A stretch of DNA of 64,000 nucleotides from Sedimenticola_A sp040506425 (lineage in GTDB: Bacteria; Pseudomonadota; Gammaproteobacteria; Chromatiales; Chromatiaceae), in assembly GCA_965224515.1 (NCBI GenBank), contig OZ245051.1:1178001-1242000 (forward strand), in the 5' to 3' direction. Of this stretch, positions 17,769-26,637 are shown in pieces. Each line of letters starts with the position of its first letter. The stretch's first letter is position 1. The notes below the pieces were generated by a model, which saw only the letters and a list, made by a program, of their open reading frames with translations, searched no databases and had not been told where the DNA came from. The translations under genes and the position numbers were made by a program.

Positions 17769-17822
17769 TTTTGGTCTCCCGTTTTAGGTGAGTAAGTTAA
17801 AGTTAAAAATAAAAGTAAAAAA

Positions 17823-18683
17823 TCAGTGCTCGTGATGAGCCATATCCAGGTACACGATGGTCAGGGTCATGAAGATGAACGCCTGCAGCGTAATAATAAG
17901 GATATGGAAAATCGCCCAGCCCAGTTGCAGCACACCGCCGAACAGGCCCATGATCACACCCGCGTTGTACATGATGGCGATGAGGATGAAGATCATCTCA
18001 CCAGCGTACATGTTACCGAACAGACGCAGTGCAAGAGAGATCGGCTTAGCGATCAGGCTGACGAACTCGAGAATAAAGTTGATCGGGATGAACAGCGCTT
18101 TTACCAGCGGGTTGTCCGAAGAGAACGGCTGAAGCGTCAACTCTCCCATGAAACCGCCAACACCTTTCATCTTGATGCTGTAGAAGATAACCAGGGCAAA
18201 GACACCGAGGGCCATGCCGAAGGTGGCATTGGGATCGGTGGATGGCACCACTTTCATAAAGTGGATGCCGAGCATGCCGGAGACCAGAGGGATCAGGTCC
18301 ACCGGTACCAGGTCCATCAGGTTCTGGAGGAAAATCCAGACAAAGATGGTCAGGGCCAGGGGAGCAACCAGGTCGTTCTTGGCGGTGAAGGAGCCGCGCA
18401 CGCTGGTGTCGATGAACTCGACAATCCATTCGGCGAAGTTCTGCAGGCCGCCGGGGATACCGGTGGTCGCCGCATCGGCTGCCTTCTTGAAGAGGAAAAG
18501 GAAAACCACACCGAGAGCAATGGACCAGAACATGGTGTCCAGGTGAATTGCCCAGAAGCCCATCTCTTTGGCTTCGGCTGCACTGTGGGCTACGCCCCAT
18601 GTGCCATCGGAATGCTGACCAAAGGTGAGGTTGGTCAGATGGTGTTTGATGTATTCGCTAGAGGTCAGGGTGTCGCCGGCCAT
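17823..18683 (-). CDS. atpB: Fo ATP synthase a subunit
   Basis: About 286 residues from the ATG at 18683, giving the start MAGDTLTSSEYIKHHLTNLTFG, which aligns with E. coli AtpB. An in-frame TTG at 18731 would overlap atpI and is rejected. The essential arginine lies in ISLALRLFGNMYAGE, and the C-terminus WAIFHILIITLQAFIFMTLTIVYLDMAHHEH is strongly conserved. It forms the two half-channels for protons against the c-ring. The upstream ribosome-binding site is weak, consistent with coupling to atpI 25 bp away. Confidence 0.96.
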   Translation of the reverse strand: MAGDTLTSSEYIKHHLTNLTFGQHSDGTWGVAHSAAEAKEMGFWAIHLDTMFWSIALGVVFLFLFKKAADAATTGIPGGLQNFAEWIVEFIDTSVRGSFTAKNDLVAPLALTIFVWIFLQNLMDLVPVDLIPLVSGMLGIHFMKVVPSTDPNATFGMALGVFALVIFYSIKMKGVGGFMGELTLQPFSSDNPLVKALFIPINFILEFVSLIAKPISLALRLFGNMYAGEMIFILIAIMYNAGVIMGLFGGVLQLGWAIFHILIITLQAFIFMTLTIVYLDMAHHEH

Positions 18684-18708
18684 TTTGCTTTTAAACCAAG
18701 ACTCGTTA

Positions 18709-19074
18709 TTAATTAAATAAGTTAAAAACAACCACTGCGCCTACTGCGACAAGCAGGTAAGCGCCAAGCAGTGCACCAATACTAAGTGGGCTAACCCACA
18801 GGATAGCAACTGCAAATAAAATTCCTGTGACAACGAGCTTCAGAAGCTCCGCCCCGTAGAATCTGGCGACCAAGTTGGTCGGTTCCTGCGCCTGGTAGCG
18901 GCCAAACACCACTATGGCGAAAACCAGATTTGCGAGGACTGCCGTCAATCCTCCGGCCAGTGCTGAGTAGGCCTCCACCCAGCCAATGGCAAGCAGTGCC
19001 AGTGCTGTTAGGAAGGACGTTACCAACTGCGCCAGAATAATCCGATAGGCCTGGGTTTTGTTTGCGAGTTGCAT
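18709..19074 (-). CDS. atpI: ATP synthase assembly protein I
   Basis: About 121 residues with four predicted membrane helices. The start is placed at the ATG at 19074 (MQLANKTQAYRIILAQLVTSF); an upstream in-frame start at 19152 would add an unrelated leader. AtpI helps assembly of the c-ring and is first in the operon in gammaproteobacteria, as here. Sequence conservation in this family is low, so assignment rests on topology, the LANKTQAYRIILAQ start and position. The promoter should lie in the AT-rich 19075-19356 gap, which holds no gene. Confidence 0.88.
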   Translation of the reverse strand: MQLANKTQAYRIILAQLVTSFLTALALLAIGWVEAYSALAGGLTAVLANLVFAIVVFGRYQAQEPTNLVARFYGAELLKLVVTGILFAVAILWVSPLSIGALLGAYLLVAVGAVVVFNLFN

Positions 19075-19356
19075 CGAAAATGATCCCCAGCAGCTCCAAA
19101 CAGTACCTATCAAAGCGGTGCGCAGTATAAGGGGTGAGCAATATAAGGTCAAACGATAGGTGAATAAATGTTTTTATGACCGTCAAAAGCCTTATCAATG
19201 ACCAAAAGCATTCCCTAATATTCTAATGCTCAGCAAATGCCGTGACATTTATCACTACTTTCCAACAAACAGAGCAGATGGCCAACGACAATTATCAATC
19301 AGCCGGGATATGCAACTCTCGTCACTACGAAGGGGCTAAAGGGTCGAGAATCCAGG

Positions 19357-20244
19357 TTACTGGATGTGGTCAAGAATCCCGTCAAGCTCGTCGAGGCTGT
19401 TATAGCTGATCACCAGCTTGCCCTTGCCGCTTCCGCCCTGCTGGATTTTCACCCGTGCGCCGAGTTTTTCGGTCAGGTTATTCTCCAGGCGAACCACGTT
19501 GGGATCCTCCTTGGGGGCGGCCTTGGCCTTGGTCCCGGCAGGCTCTTCGCCCTGGAGTCTGCGCACCAGTTTCTCGGTCTCGCGAACCGAGAGCCCCTGG
19601 GCAACGACCTGGCGGGCTGCCTTGCTCTGGGCCTCCTCTTTGATTCCGAGCAGGGCGCGTGCATGCCCCATCTCAAGGCGTCGCTCTATGATGAAGTTCT
19701 TAACATCCTCATTCAGGTCGAGCAGGCGCAACAGGTTGGTTACCGTGGTGCGTGACTTGCCAACAGCCTGCGCAATCTGCTGGTGGGTCAGCTCGAACTC
19801 GTTGAGCAGGCGGTGCAGGGCGGTCGCCTCTTCCAGGGGGTTGAGATCGTCGCGTTGGATATTCTCGATCAGGCCCATCGCCATTGCGGTCTGATCAGGC
19901 ACATCGCGGATCACAACCGGGATCTCATCCAGGCCTGCCTGCTGTGTTGCACGCCAACGGCGTTCGCCGGCGATGATCTCGTAGCGGCCCCCATTCACGG
20001 GCCTGACAACGATGGGTTGCACCACGCCCTGGGCGGCAATGGAGTCGGCCAGCTCCTGGAGACTCTCCGGGTTGAAGTCGCGACGTGGTTGGTAGCGGCC
20101 TCGCTCTATCAGATCCACAGGCAGTGATGTGAGGCTCTCGGCAGTTGAAGCTGCGCCTTCCGTCGCAGCCTGCTCACCCTCTTTGGCGGCGCCACCCAGC
20201 AGGGCGTCCAGCCCGCGTCCAAGACCACGTTTTTTTGCTGCCAT
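19357..20244 (-). CDS. parB: Chromosome-partitioning protein ParB
   Basis: 295 residues from the ATG at 20244 (MAAKKRGLGRGLDALLGG, the classic ParB start, which binds ParA). The CTP-binding N-domain contains PRRDFNPESLQELADSIAAQGVVQPIVVRP and GERRWRA; the helix-turn-helix is THQQIAQAVGKSRTTVTNLLRLL; the C-terminus is a dimerisation domain. ParB loads at parS sites and spreads; two perfect parS sites lie at 45362 and 45971 in this window. It follows parA closely (68 bp) in one operon. Confidence 0.96.
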   Translation of the reverse strand: MAAKKRGLGRGLDALLGGAAKEGEQAATEGAASTAESLTSLPVDLIERGRYQPRRDFNPESLQELADSIAAQGVVQPIVVRPVNGGRYEIIAGERRWRATQQAGLDEIPVVIRDVPDQTAMAMGLIENIQRDDLNPLEEATALHRLLNEFELTHQQIAQAVGKSRTTVTNLLRLLDLNEDVKNFIIERRLEMGHARALLGIKEEAQSKAARQVVAQGLSVRETEKLVRRLQGEEPAGTKAKAAPKEDPNVVRLENNLTEKLGARVKIQQGGSGKGKLVISYNSLDELDGILDHIQ

Positions 20245-20312
20245 CTGTTCTAATTCCGAATCTGTCTGTTGCGGCGATAAACCCACCGCATTGGTAATTT
20301 TTTAAAAACTAA

Positions 20313-21110
20313 TCAGGCGGTGGCTGAGCTTGTCTCGGCTGCCCGTTGATCATTGCGTCGCAGAAATTCACTCGCCAGCGCCATGTAAGAGACCGCACCA
20401 CGGGATGACTTGTCGTACTTGATAATCGGCAGACCATAGCTCGGCGCCTCGGCCACCCGGACATTACGCGGGATGATGGTGCGGAACACCTGGTCGCTGA
20501 AGTGGCTGATGAGCTGCGCGGAGACCTCGTTGGTGAGGTTGTTACGCGGATCGTGCATGGTGCGCACAATACCTTCGATCTCCAGCTTGGCGTTACGACT
20601 GTCCTGGATCTGGCGTATGGTACTGATCAATGCAGAGAGCCCCTCCAGCGCATAGTATTCGCACTGCAGCGGAATCAGCACACCATCGGAAGCCACCAGG
20701 GCATTCAGGGTGAGCATATTCAGGGAAGGGGGGCAATCTATGATGATGTACTCGTAGCGATCCTTGGCCCCTGCCAGCGCCAGGCTGAGACGCTTCTCTT
20801 TCAGCGGGGCATTCATCAACCCCACCTCGGCGGCGGTCAAATCTGAATTGGAGGGGAGCACATCGAAGCCAGCCTCTTCGGCAGTGACCACAGCATCTGC
20901 AAACTGGGACTCGCCCAACAGCACGTCGCAGCTGGACTGTTCCAGGTCATACTTGTCGACACCGCTACCCATGGTCGCATTACCCTGGGGATCGAGATCC
21001 ACCAGCAGCACCTTACGCCTTAGCGAGGCGAGCGATGCAGCCAGATTGACAGCGGTTGTGGTCTTGCCGACCCCGCCTTTCTGATTAGCAACACTGACTA
21101 TTCGACCCAT
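20313..21110 (-). CDS. parA: Chromosome-partitioning ATPase ParA
   Basis: 265 residues from the ATG at 21110, giving the start MGRIVSVANQKGGVGKTTTAVNLAASLA with the deviant Walker A KGGVGKTT characteristic of ParA/Soj. VLLVDLDPQGNATMGSG and YIIIDCPPSLNMLTLNAL are further ATPase motifs. It moves ParB-parS complexes over the nucleoid. A longer in-frame start at 21227 adds 39 unconserved residues and is rejected. It is followed by parB and the atp operon as in many gammaproteobacteria. Confidence 0.96.
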   Translation of the reverse strand: MGRIVSVANQKGGVGKTTTAVNLAASLASLRRKVLLVDLDPQGNATMGSGVDKYDLEQSSCDVLLGESQFADAVVTAEEAGFDVLPSNSDLTAAEVGLMNAPLKEKRLSLALAGAKDRYEYIIIDCPPSLNMLTLNALVASDGVLIPLQCEYYALEGLSALISTIRQIQDSRNAKLEIEGIVRTMHDPRNNLTNEVSAQLISHFSDQVFRTIIPRNVRVAEAPSYGLPIIKYDKSSRGAVSYMALASEFLRRNDQRAAETSSATA

Positions 21111-21236
21111 GGGAGAGTTTCCCTTCACTAGTTGATACCTGTGCCCTGCCTGGGACCTTTGAGATCCCGGACGCCTGGGCGGACTGACGAGAATATCAGA
21201 AAGTAGGGGTGAATGCGCACCCCCCACGCAGGCAGG

Positions 21237-21533
21237 TCAGAACTTGAACAGATCCTCTGCGGCGTTCAGCAGTTCATCCTCGGGGCCGGAACCCCCACCG
21301 ACGGGATCTGATGCGGGCTCGAAAAAATCACAGTAGTTGGGTTTTTCCTTCTCCATCACCCGCTCCGCCACCGGCTCCCTGCACTCATTGGTCTGCCCGG
21401 GCGCATACCAGCGGCAATTGCGGCATACCCGGCTCGGCTTGCCGCACTTAAGGCAGTTGGTCTCCCTGCCATAATCATGGGGGCCCAGTTCGATGCCGCA
21501 ATTCCAGCATTTTCCCAGCTTGGTATCACTCAT
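21237..21533 (-). CDS. Small eight-cysteine zinc-ribbon-like protein, function unknown
   Basis: 98 residues. Cysteines are C9, C12, C27, C30, C37, C40, C51 and C68; the first six form three CxxC pairs (CWNC, CLKC, CRNC), as in rubredoxin/zinc-ribbon folds. The C-terminal 25 residues are acidic and Gly-rich. No catalytic motif was recognised. It has no signal peptide. It lies between parA and a DUF3617 lipoprotein gene, all on the same strand. The real ORF is supported by the cysteine spacing; the function is unknown, and nucleic-acid or protein binding is only a possibility. Confidence 0.75.
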   Translation of the reverse strand: MSDTKLGKCWNCGIELGPHDYGRETNCLKCGKPSRVCRNCRWYAPGQTNECREPVAERVMEKEKPNYCDFFEPASDPVGGGSGPEDELLNAAEDLFKF

Positions 21534-21608
21534 ACTCCCGCCCCGTCTTGATCGAATATGAATTCAGCCCTCCCCGGTAGACCCGGAGAAGGCTCGATAT
21601 ATATAGAG

Positions 21609-22010
21609 TTACTTGCAATCGCCTACACGCCTGCCACTGGTGCGGCTCAGCATATTCATACCCGCGGTTTTTACGCTGACCTCTCCCTTTGCCGAGTCAC
21701 CGCTGTAGGTCATTTTGCCGACGCTGGTCACCTGGCCTGCAGGGCTGTTGCAGATCATGTTCCAGGAGACGGTATCACCGCTTGCCTCCATTTCGGATAT
21801 CTCGCAATCCTGATTCTGGCCACCCTCCTTGGGCACCAGGTCTTCACTGGTCAGGCACTGCTGGTAGACCGTTGGCGGCATCTTCATGGGCATGCCTGGC
21901 ATCTCTATCTCGGAGCTCCATTCCCAGAGCCCCGGGTTCATATTCACCTCGCTGGCCTGGGAACAGCCGGCGAGAAAAACCAATGCGATCAATCCCGGTT
22001 TCTTATTCAT
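21609..22010 (-). CDS. DUF3617-type lipoprotein
   Basis: 133 residues from the ATG at 22010, preceded by GGAG. The N-terminus MNKKPGLIALVFLAGCSQ carries a lipobox (LAGC, C16), so it is a likely lipoprotein. The mature part starts NMNPGLWEWSSEIEMPGMP and has paired cysteines (QQCL, QDCE, MICN, GDCK), the pattern of the DUF3617 family of small periplasmic proteins. Function is unknown in the family. It may be co-transcribed with the M48 protease gene 52 bp upstream. Confidence 0.75.
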   Translation of the reverse strand: MNKKPGLIALVFLAGCSQASEVNMNPGLWEWSSEIEMPGMPMKMPPTVYQQCLTSEDLVPKEGGQNQDCEISEMEASGDTVSWNMICNSPAGQVTSVGKMTYSGDSAKGEVSVKTAGMNMLSRTSGRRVGDCK

Positions 22011-22062
22011 AGTCAACTCCAAATCCTTGTTGTTACTGCATCCGACGACAACGGGGCTGCCG

Positions 22063-23184
22063 TCAATCACCCCCCAGGGAGAATACATCTCCGCCCTTTT
22101 CAGAGCCCTCGTTTTCCATATCTTGCTTTATCTCGGGCATCATCACCAGACCTTTATCCCGCTTGGAATTGATCTCGCTCACAGTCTGCTCTATGGCCAC
22201 AAAACGCTCTGCGCTGGCGGGGTGAGTGGCTGCATGGGCACTGTTGATGGTGGCGGGATGTTCTGCTGCCATGCGTCGCCAGAAATTGGCGGCCCCCTCA
22301 ATGGACCCATCAGCACGGGCCATGATGTAGAGACCGACATAATCGGCCTCCGCTTCAAACTCCTGGGAATAGGCCTGTCCGGCAATATCGGTGAACAGAC
22401 CCTGGGTATTGACCCCGGCCGCAGCAGCAAGAATATCCAGAAACAGCCCACCCATTGCATTGGTGCGCTTGGCACTGATATGGCTCATGGCGTTATGGGC
22501 AATCTCATGTGCTACCACCAGTGCGAGCTCCTGCTCGGTTTCGGTGAAACGCATCATGCCACGGGTCACGCCCACCTGTTCGCCATCAGCAAAGGCATTG
22601 ACTGCGTCACTCTCCACCAGCCCCACCTTGTAGTCGCACACCTTGTCGGTGACGATATCCAGCGTCATCACCTCACCGTTGCGGGATATCTTGGTGCTCA
22701 GCAGCTGCCCTGGCTTGACCTCTTCCCGGTAATATTCGGCAAACGCTTTAAGTGCATCATCCCCTGGCTGAACAACATGCTCACCGATTTTCAGTACCCG
22801 GTCTCCCGGCCGCAGTCCCGCCAAATCACCGGGTGACCCGGCAACCGTGAAAAACACATCCAGACCATCATCCAGCCCGTACAGACGACTGGCTGTCTCC
22901 CTGAACTCATCCTTGTAGGCATACTTGTTGGTGATGTGTGTGCCGGTGCCGGCCCGCTGGTTCTCTTTACACAGCTCCTGCGCCGCCCGCAACAGGGGGT
23001 AGCTCACCCTGGCAAGGCGTTTCTCCAGTTGGACATGACGCTCAAGGGCGATCTCGCGCTGCTTCTCCTCCTCCTGGGCAACCACCTCATCGGGCAGGGT
23101 AGAGCGCTGGGTCACCGGTTTCATGCAGGCGGTGAGAGTAATAAGTGTAAACAGCAGAAGAGAGACTGATTTTAACTTGTTCAT
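22063..23184 (-). CDS. M48-family zinc metalloprotease lipoprotein with PDZ domain
   Basis: 373 residues. The N-terminus MNKLKSVSLLLFTLITLTAC has a lipobox Cys at 20. A PDZ-like domain (about 100-180, SPGDLAGLRPGDRVLKIGEHVV) precedes the peptidase domain with HEIAH (226-230) and the third ligand in EAEAD (277-281). It resembles periplasmic quality-control M48 proteases (BepA/LoiP-like), but the PDZ domain before the protease makes it distinct from those. It sits between rsmG and the DUF3617 gene, all on the minus strand. Confidence 0.88.
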   Translation of the reverse strand: MNKLKSVSLLLFTLITLTACMKPVTQRSTLPDEVVAQEEEKQREIALERHVQLEKRLARVSYPLLRAAQELCKENQRAGTGTHITNKYAYKDEFRETASRLYGLDDGLDVFFTVAGSPGDLAGLRPGDRVLKIGEHVVQPGDDALKAFAEYYREEVKPGQLLSTKISRNGEVMTLDIVTDKVCDYKVGLVESDAVNAFADGEQVGVTRGMMRFTETEQELALVVAHEIAHNAMSHISAKRTNAMGGLFLDILAAAAGVNTQGLFTDIAGQAYSQEFEAEADYVGLYIMARADGSIEGAANFWRRMAAEHPATINSAHAATHPASAERFVAIEQTVSEINSKRDKGLVMMPEIKQDMENEGSEKGGDVFSLGGD

Positions 23185-23244
23185 ACAGAATATTCGTTTC
23201 CTTTCATCAGGTTGAGCATATATCCAACAGCTCCGTCCTGGCGA

Positions 23245-23883
23245 TCACGACCGTGTCAACACAATAGCGTGACGCTCACCCTCGGTGTCCGGCACCTGGA
23301 GAGGGGTGACCCTGACTTTATAGTCCTGTTGTTCAATCTCTGCAATTTCATCGTGAGGCACGGTCCCTTTCATGGCCAGCAGTTGACCCTGCTCTGCGAT
23401 GAGATGAGACGTAAGATCCACCATCTTGGGCAGTGCGGCAAAAGCGCGTGCGGTAACCGTGTCGAAGCGTTCCTCTGAGCGATAGCTCTCCACCCGGCCA
23501 TTCACCACATCCACATTGGGAAGATCGAGGGCGGTTTTCGCCTGCTGTACGAAACGTGTCTTTTTTCCATTCGAATCCAGGAGGGTGAAGTGGACATCGG
23601 GCCGGACGATGGCCAGGGGTATGCCAGGCAGACCGGGGCCGGTACCCACGTCGAGCACCCGCTCTCCCGAGATCAGATTCAGAATGGAGAGACTGTCCAG
23701 GAGCTGGCGGGAAACCATCTCTTCGGGATCGCGTACAGCGGTGAGGTTGAAGGCACTGTTCCATTTGAGAAGCAGGGCCAGGTAGTCAAGCAGCAGTGCC
23801 TGCTGCTGGTTGTTGATTGAAATGGCCATCTGATCCAGGCCATTCTGAAGCTGGCTTTTCCAGAGGGGGTGCTGTTCAGTCAT
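23245..23883 (-). CDS. rsmG: 16S rRNA (guanine527-N7)-methyltransferase
   Basis: 212 residues (E. coli 207). The SAM-binding motif is VLDVGTGPGLPGIPLAI (about 70-86), and DSLSILNLI and TVTARAFAALPKMVDL are conserved RsmG blocks. It methylates G527 of 16S rRNA. It follows mnmG by 15 bp, the classic gid operon order. Confidence 0.96.
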   Translation of the reverse strand: MTEQHPLWKSQLQNGLDQMAISINNQQQALLLDYLALLLKWNSAFNLTAVRDPEEMVSRQLLDSLSILNLISGERVLDVGTGPGLPGIPLAIVRPDVHFTLLDSNGKKTRFVQQAKTALDLPNVDVVNGRVESYRSEERFDTVTARAFAALPKMVDLTSHLIAEQGQLLAMKGTVPHDEIAEIEQQDYKVRVTPLQVPDTEGERHAIVLTRS

Positions 23884-23898
23884 AAATGCTGCCTTCTC

Positions 23899-25773
23899 TT
23901 ATGCAGATTTGCGCTTCAGGTGGATCAGCAACAGAGAGATGGCCGCCGGTGTCATGCCCGGTATCCGGCCCGCCTGGCCAATGGTGGCCGGTTTGCTCCT
24001 GGTCAGCTTCTCGCGCACTTCCGATGAGAGACCCTTGACCCTCTGGTAGTCGAAATCATCAGGCAGCTTCACCGCCTCGTTGGCCCGGGCACGCTGAATC
24101 TCCTCCTGCTGGCGATGGATATAACCGGCGTACTTGCTCTGGATTTCAAGCTGCTCCGCCACCTTGGGATCTTCCACGCCCGGCGCGATACCCGGGATCT
24201 GCAGCAGACCCTCATAGGTGATCTCGGGGCGGCTCAGGAGATCCAGGGCACGGGTCTCCCGGGAGATGGAGGTACCCAGCTGCTGCTCGGCGACAGCCCC
24301 TGACTCCTTGCCGGGATGGATCCAGATATCCCTCAAACGCTGGCGCTCCTGCTCAATGGATTCGCGCTTCTGTTCGAACGCCTGCCAGCGTTCATCGGGA
24401 ACCAGGCCCAGTTGCCGCCCCTGTTCTGTGAGGCGAAGATCGGCATTGTCTTCCCGCAACAGAAGCCTGAACTCCGCCCGGCTGGTAAACATGCGGTAGG
24501 GCTCCCTGGTGCCCTGGGTGATCAGGTCGTCCACCAGCACGCCGAGGTACGCCTCGTCGCGGCGGGGACACCAGGCCTCCAGCTCCCTGATCTTGAGCAC
24601 CGCGTTGAGCCCGGCCAGCAACCCCTGGGCCGCCGCCTCTTCATAGCCGGTGGTGCCATTGATCTGGCCGGCGAAATAGAGCCCCTGGATGAACCTGGTT
24701 TCCAGACCCGGTGTCAGGTCCCTGGGATCGAAGAAGTCATACTCGATGGCGTAGCCCGGACGCACAATACGCGCATTGCCGAAACCTTTCATCGAACGAA
24801 CCAGCTCCCACTGCACATCGAAGGGCAGGGAGGTGGAGATCCCGTTGGGATAGACCTCGTTGCTGGTGAGCCCCTCCGGCTCGATGAATATCTGGTGAGA
24901 GTCACGGTCGGCGAAACGTACAACCTTGTCTTCGATGGAGGGGCAGTAGCGAGGTCCCACGCCCTCGATCACCCCTGTATACATGGGGGAGCGGGACATA
25001 CCGCCGCGAATGATCTCGTGGGTACGCTCGTTGGTGTGGGTGATGTGGCAGGAGACCTGCTCCGGATGCTCATCCCTGGAACCCATGAAGGAGAACACAG
25101 GCACCGGATCGTCACCGGGCTGGGCCTGCAGCTCACTGTAGTCGATGCTGCGGCTGTCTATACGGGGCGGGGTTCCGGTTTTGAGCCTATCCACGTTGAA
25201 CGGCAGTTCCCGCAAACGTTGCGAAAGGGCGTTTGCTGGAGGATCACCGGCACGGCCACCCTCGTAGTTGTTGAGTCCGATATGGATTCTGCCGCCCAGA
25301 AAGGTGCCCGTGGTGAGCACCACCCCACGGGCGTGAAACTTCAGGCCCATCTGGGTCACCACGCCTGTGACCTGCTCACCGTCGACAATCAGATCATCCA
25401 CCGCCTGCTGGAAAATATCCAGGTTGGGCTGGTTCTCCAGGGCGAAGCGCACCGCTGCCCTGTAGAGGGCCCGGTCCGCTTGAGCGCGGGTGGCACGCAC
25501 TGCCGGCCCCTTGCGGGAGTTGAGAATACGGAACTGGATGCCGCCCTTGTCTGTGGCGCGGGCCATGAGGCCACCCAGGGCATCCACCTCTTTCACCAGG
25601 TGCCCCTTGCCGATGCCACCGATGGCCGGGTTGCAGCTCATCTGGCCCAGGGTGTCGATATTGTGGGTCAGCAGCAGGGTGCGCGCACCCATGCGCGCGG
25701 ACGCCAGTGCCGCCTCGGTACCGGCATGGCCACCACCCACAACTATTACGTCATAACTATCGGCATGAAACAT
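23899..25773 (-). CDS. mnmG: tRNA uridine-5-carboxymethylaminomethyl modification enzyme MnmG
   Basis: 624 residues (E. coli 629). The FAD-binding start YDVIVVGGGHAGTEAALASARMGARTLLL, the GidA blocks GPRYCPSIEDKVVRFADRDSHQIFIEPEG and GLYFAGQINGTTGYEEAAAQGLLAGLNA, and the C-terminal helical domain are all present. With MnmE (encoded at 38121) it modifies wobble U34 of tRNAs. It is the first gene of the mnmG-rsmG transcript. A dispersed repeat sits only 18 bp upstream of the start and so within its likely promoter or leader. Confidence 0.97.
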   Translation of the reverse strand: MFHADSYDVIVVGGGHAGTEAALASARMGARTLLLTHNIDTLGQMSCNPAIGGIGKGHLVKEVDALGGLMARATDKGGIQFRILNSRKGPAVRATRAQADRALYRAAVRFALENQPNLDIFQQAVDDLIVDGEQVTGVVTQMGLKFHARGVVLTTGTFLGGRIHIGLNNYEGGRAGDPPANALSQRLRELPFNVDRLKTGTPPRIDSRSIDYSELQAQPGDDPVPVFSFMGSRDEHPEQVSCHITHTNERTHEIIRGGMSRSPMYTGVIEGVGPRYCPSIEDKVVRFADRDSHQIFIEPEGLTSNEVYPNGISTSLPFDVQWELVRSMKGFGNARIVRPGYAIEYDFFDPRDLTPGLETRFIQGLYFAGQINGTTGYEEAAAQGLLAGLNAVLKIRELEAWCPRRDEAYLGVLVDDLITQGTREPYRMFTSRAEFRLLLREDNADLRLTEQGRQLGLVPDERWQAFEQKRESIEQERQRLRDIWIHPGKESGAVAEQQLGTSISRETRALDLLSRPEITYEGLLQIPGIAPGVEDPKVAEQLEIQSKYAGYIHRQQEEIQRARANEAVKLPDDFDYQRVKGLSSEVREKLTRSKPATIGQAGRIPGMTPAAISLLLIHLKRKSA

Positions 25774-25791
25774 GGTCTTTACGATTTATCT

Positions 25792-25914
25792 CCGCTTCTC
25801 CACTCTGGCATCCTGCTTCTCCCTACCTCCTGCATCTGACCCACAGGGATGTGGGAAATGCAAAAGGATTGCCGGGAGCAATCCTTGCCCTGCAGTCGTG
25901 CACCCGCGGCATAC
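25792..25914. repeat. Dispersed 123-bp repeat, copy 2
   Basis: This is a near-identical copy of 11801-11923 and includes CCCACA-GGGA-TGTGGG at 25840-25855 and GGATTGC-CGGGA-GCAATCC. It fills most of the 302-bp divergent gap between mnmG and the DsrE-like gene (25774-26075); the remainder, 25915-26075, holds the DsrE-like gene's leader and no other gene. Confidence 0.85.
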
Positions 25915-26075
25915 CTGTACATAAAAGTGGCGTATTGTACCTCAGACACCTCTTATATATAGCTCCTTTGGCGGTTTTCACAGTGCCGCTCAAGGAAAAC
26001 CTCAATTGTTGGACCCTTTTAATCGGTGCATGGTTATCCACACCAGGAAATACCACCAGCACCGAGGAGTCCACT

Positions 26076-26576
26076 ATGCTTCCTGCCAGAATCTCCGCCA
26101 TCATCGCCCTGTTTGCCGCCATCATCTGGTTCAATCTGCCTTCGGCTTTCGCTGCCGAGACAGATGACGACGTGGTGAAAGTGGTCTACCACGCCGACTT
26201 TGCCGATCCCCGCAGATTCAGTGCCATGCTGACCAGCATCCACAACATGGTTACCCACTATGAGAACGAGATGATCGAATACGATGTCCGCATCGTATTC
26301 GTCGCCCACGGCATCCGTTTCGTCACAGGTGACAAGCTGGAGAAGACCCCCTTTGCCGAAGACACCGCCCTGGCCGAACGGCGCGAAAACCTCAAGGGAC
26401 GCATGATGAGCCTGAACCAGGTGATGTCGGTGGGGCTTGAGCTATGCGATATCACCCGCTCACAGGTGGGACTGGATCAGGCAAAACTCTACGAGGGTGT
26501 TGAATCGGTTCCATCCGGAGTTGTCCAGGTAGCCGATCTTCAACACCAGGGATTTGCCTATATCAAGGTCGAGTGA
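26076..26576 (+). CDS. Exported DsrE/DsrF-like protein
   Basis: 166 residues from the ATG at 26076, with GAGGAG just upstream. A signal peptide covers about 1-27 (...NLPSAFAAE). The mature domain resembles the DsrE fold: VVKVVYHADFADPRRFSAMLTSIHNMV, DVRIVFVAHGIRF, and the end VPSGVVQVADLQHQGFAYIKV. One Cys is in GLELCDIT. Cytoplasmic DsrE proteins carry sulfur; exported paralogues are of unknown function. Longer in-frame starts back to 25707 run through the repeat and are rejected. A thioredoxin-like gene follows on the same strand. Confidence 0.75.
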   Translation: MLPARISAIIALFAAIIWFNLPSAFAAETDDDVVKVVYHADFADPRRFSAMLTSIHNMVTHYENEMIEYDVRIVFVAHGIRFVTGDKLEKTPFAEDTALAERRENLKGRMMSLNQVMSVGLELCDITRSQVGLDQAKLYEGVESVPSGVVQVADLQHQGFAYIKVE

Positions 26577-26637
26577 GAAATAAACCGCCGTTCCGTTCGG
26601 TCTCTATTGATATGACCTAACCAGCCCGGTGCCGAAC

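Noticed and set aside
18709..18731. Earlier TTG start for atpB inside atpI
   Set aside because: The ATG at 18683 gives the conserved AtpB N-terminus; the extra residues are the overlap with atpI in another frame.
24316..25839. 507-residue open frame on the plus strand opposite mnmG
   Set aside because: It is antisense to a complete, highly conserved mnmG and has no recognisable domain; GC-rich third positions commonly create such frames.
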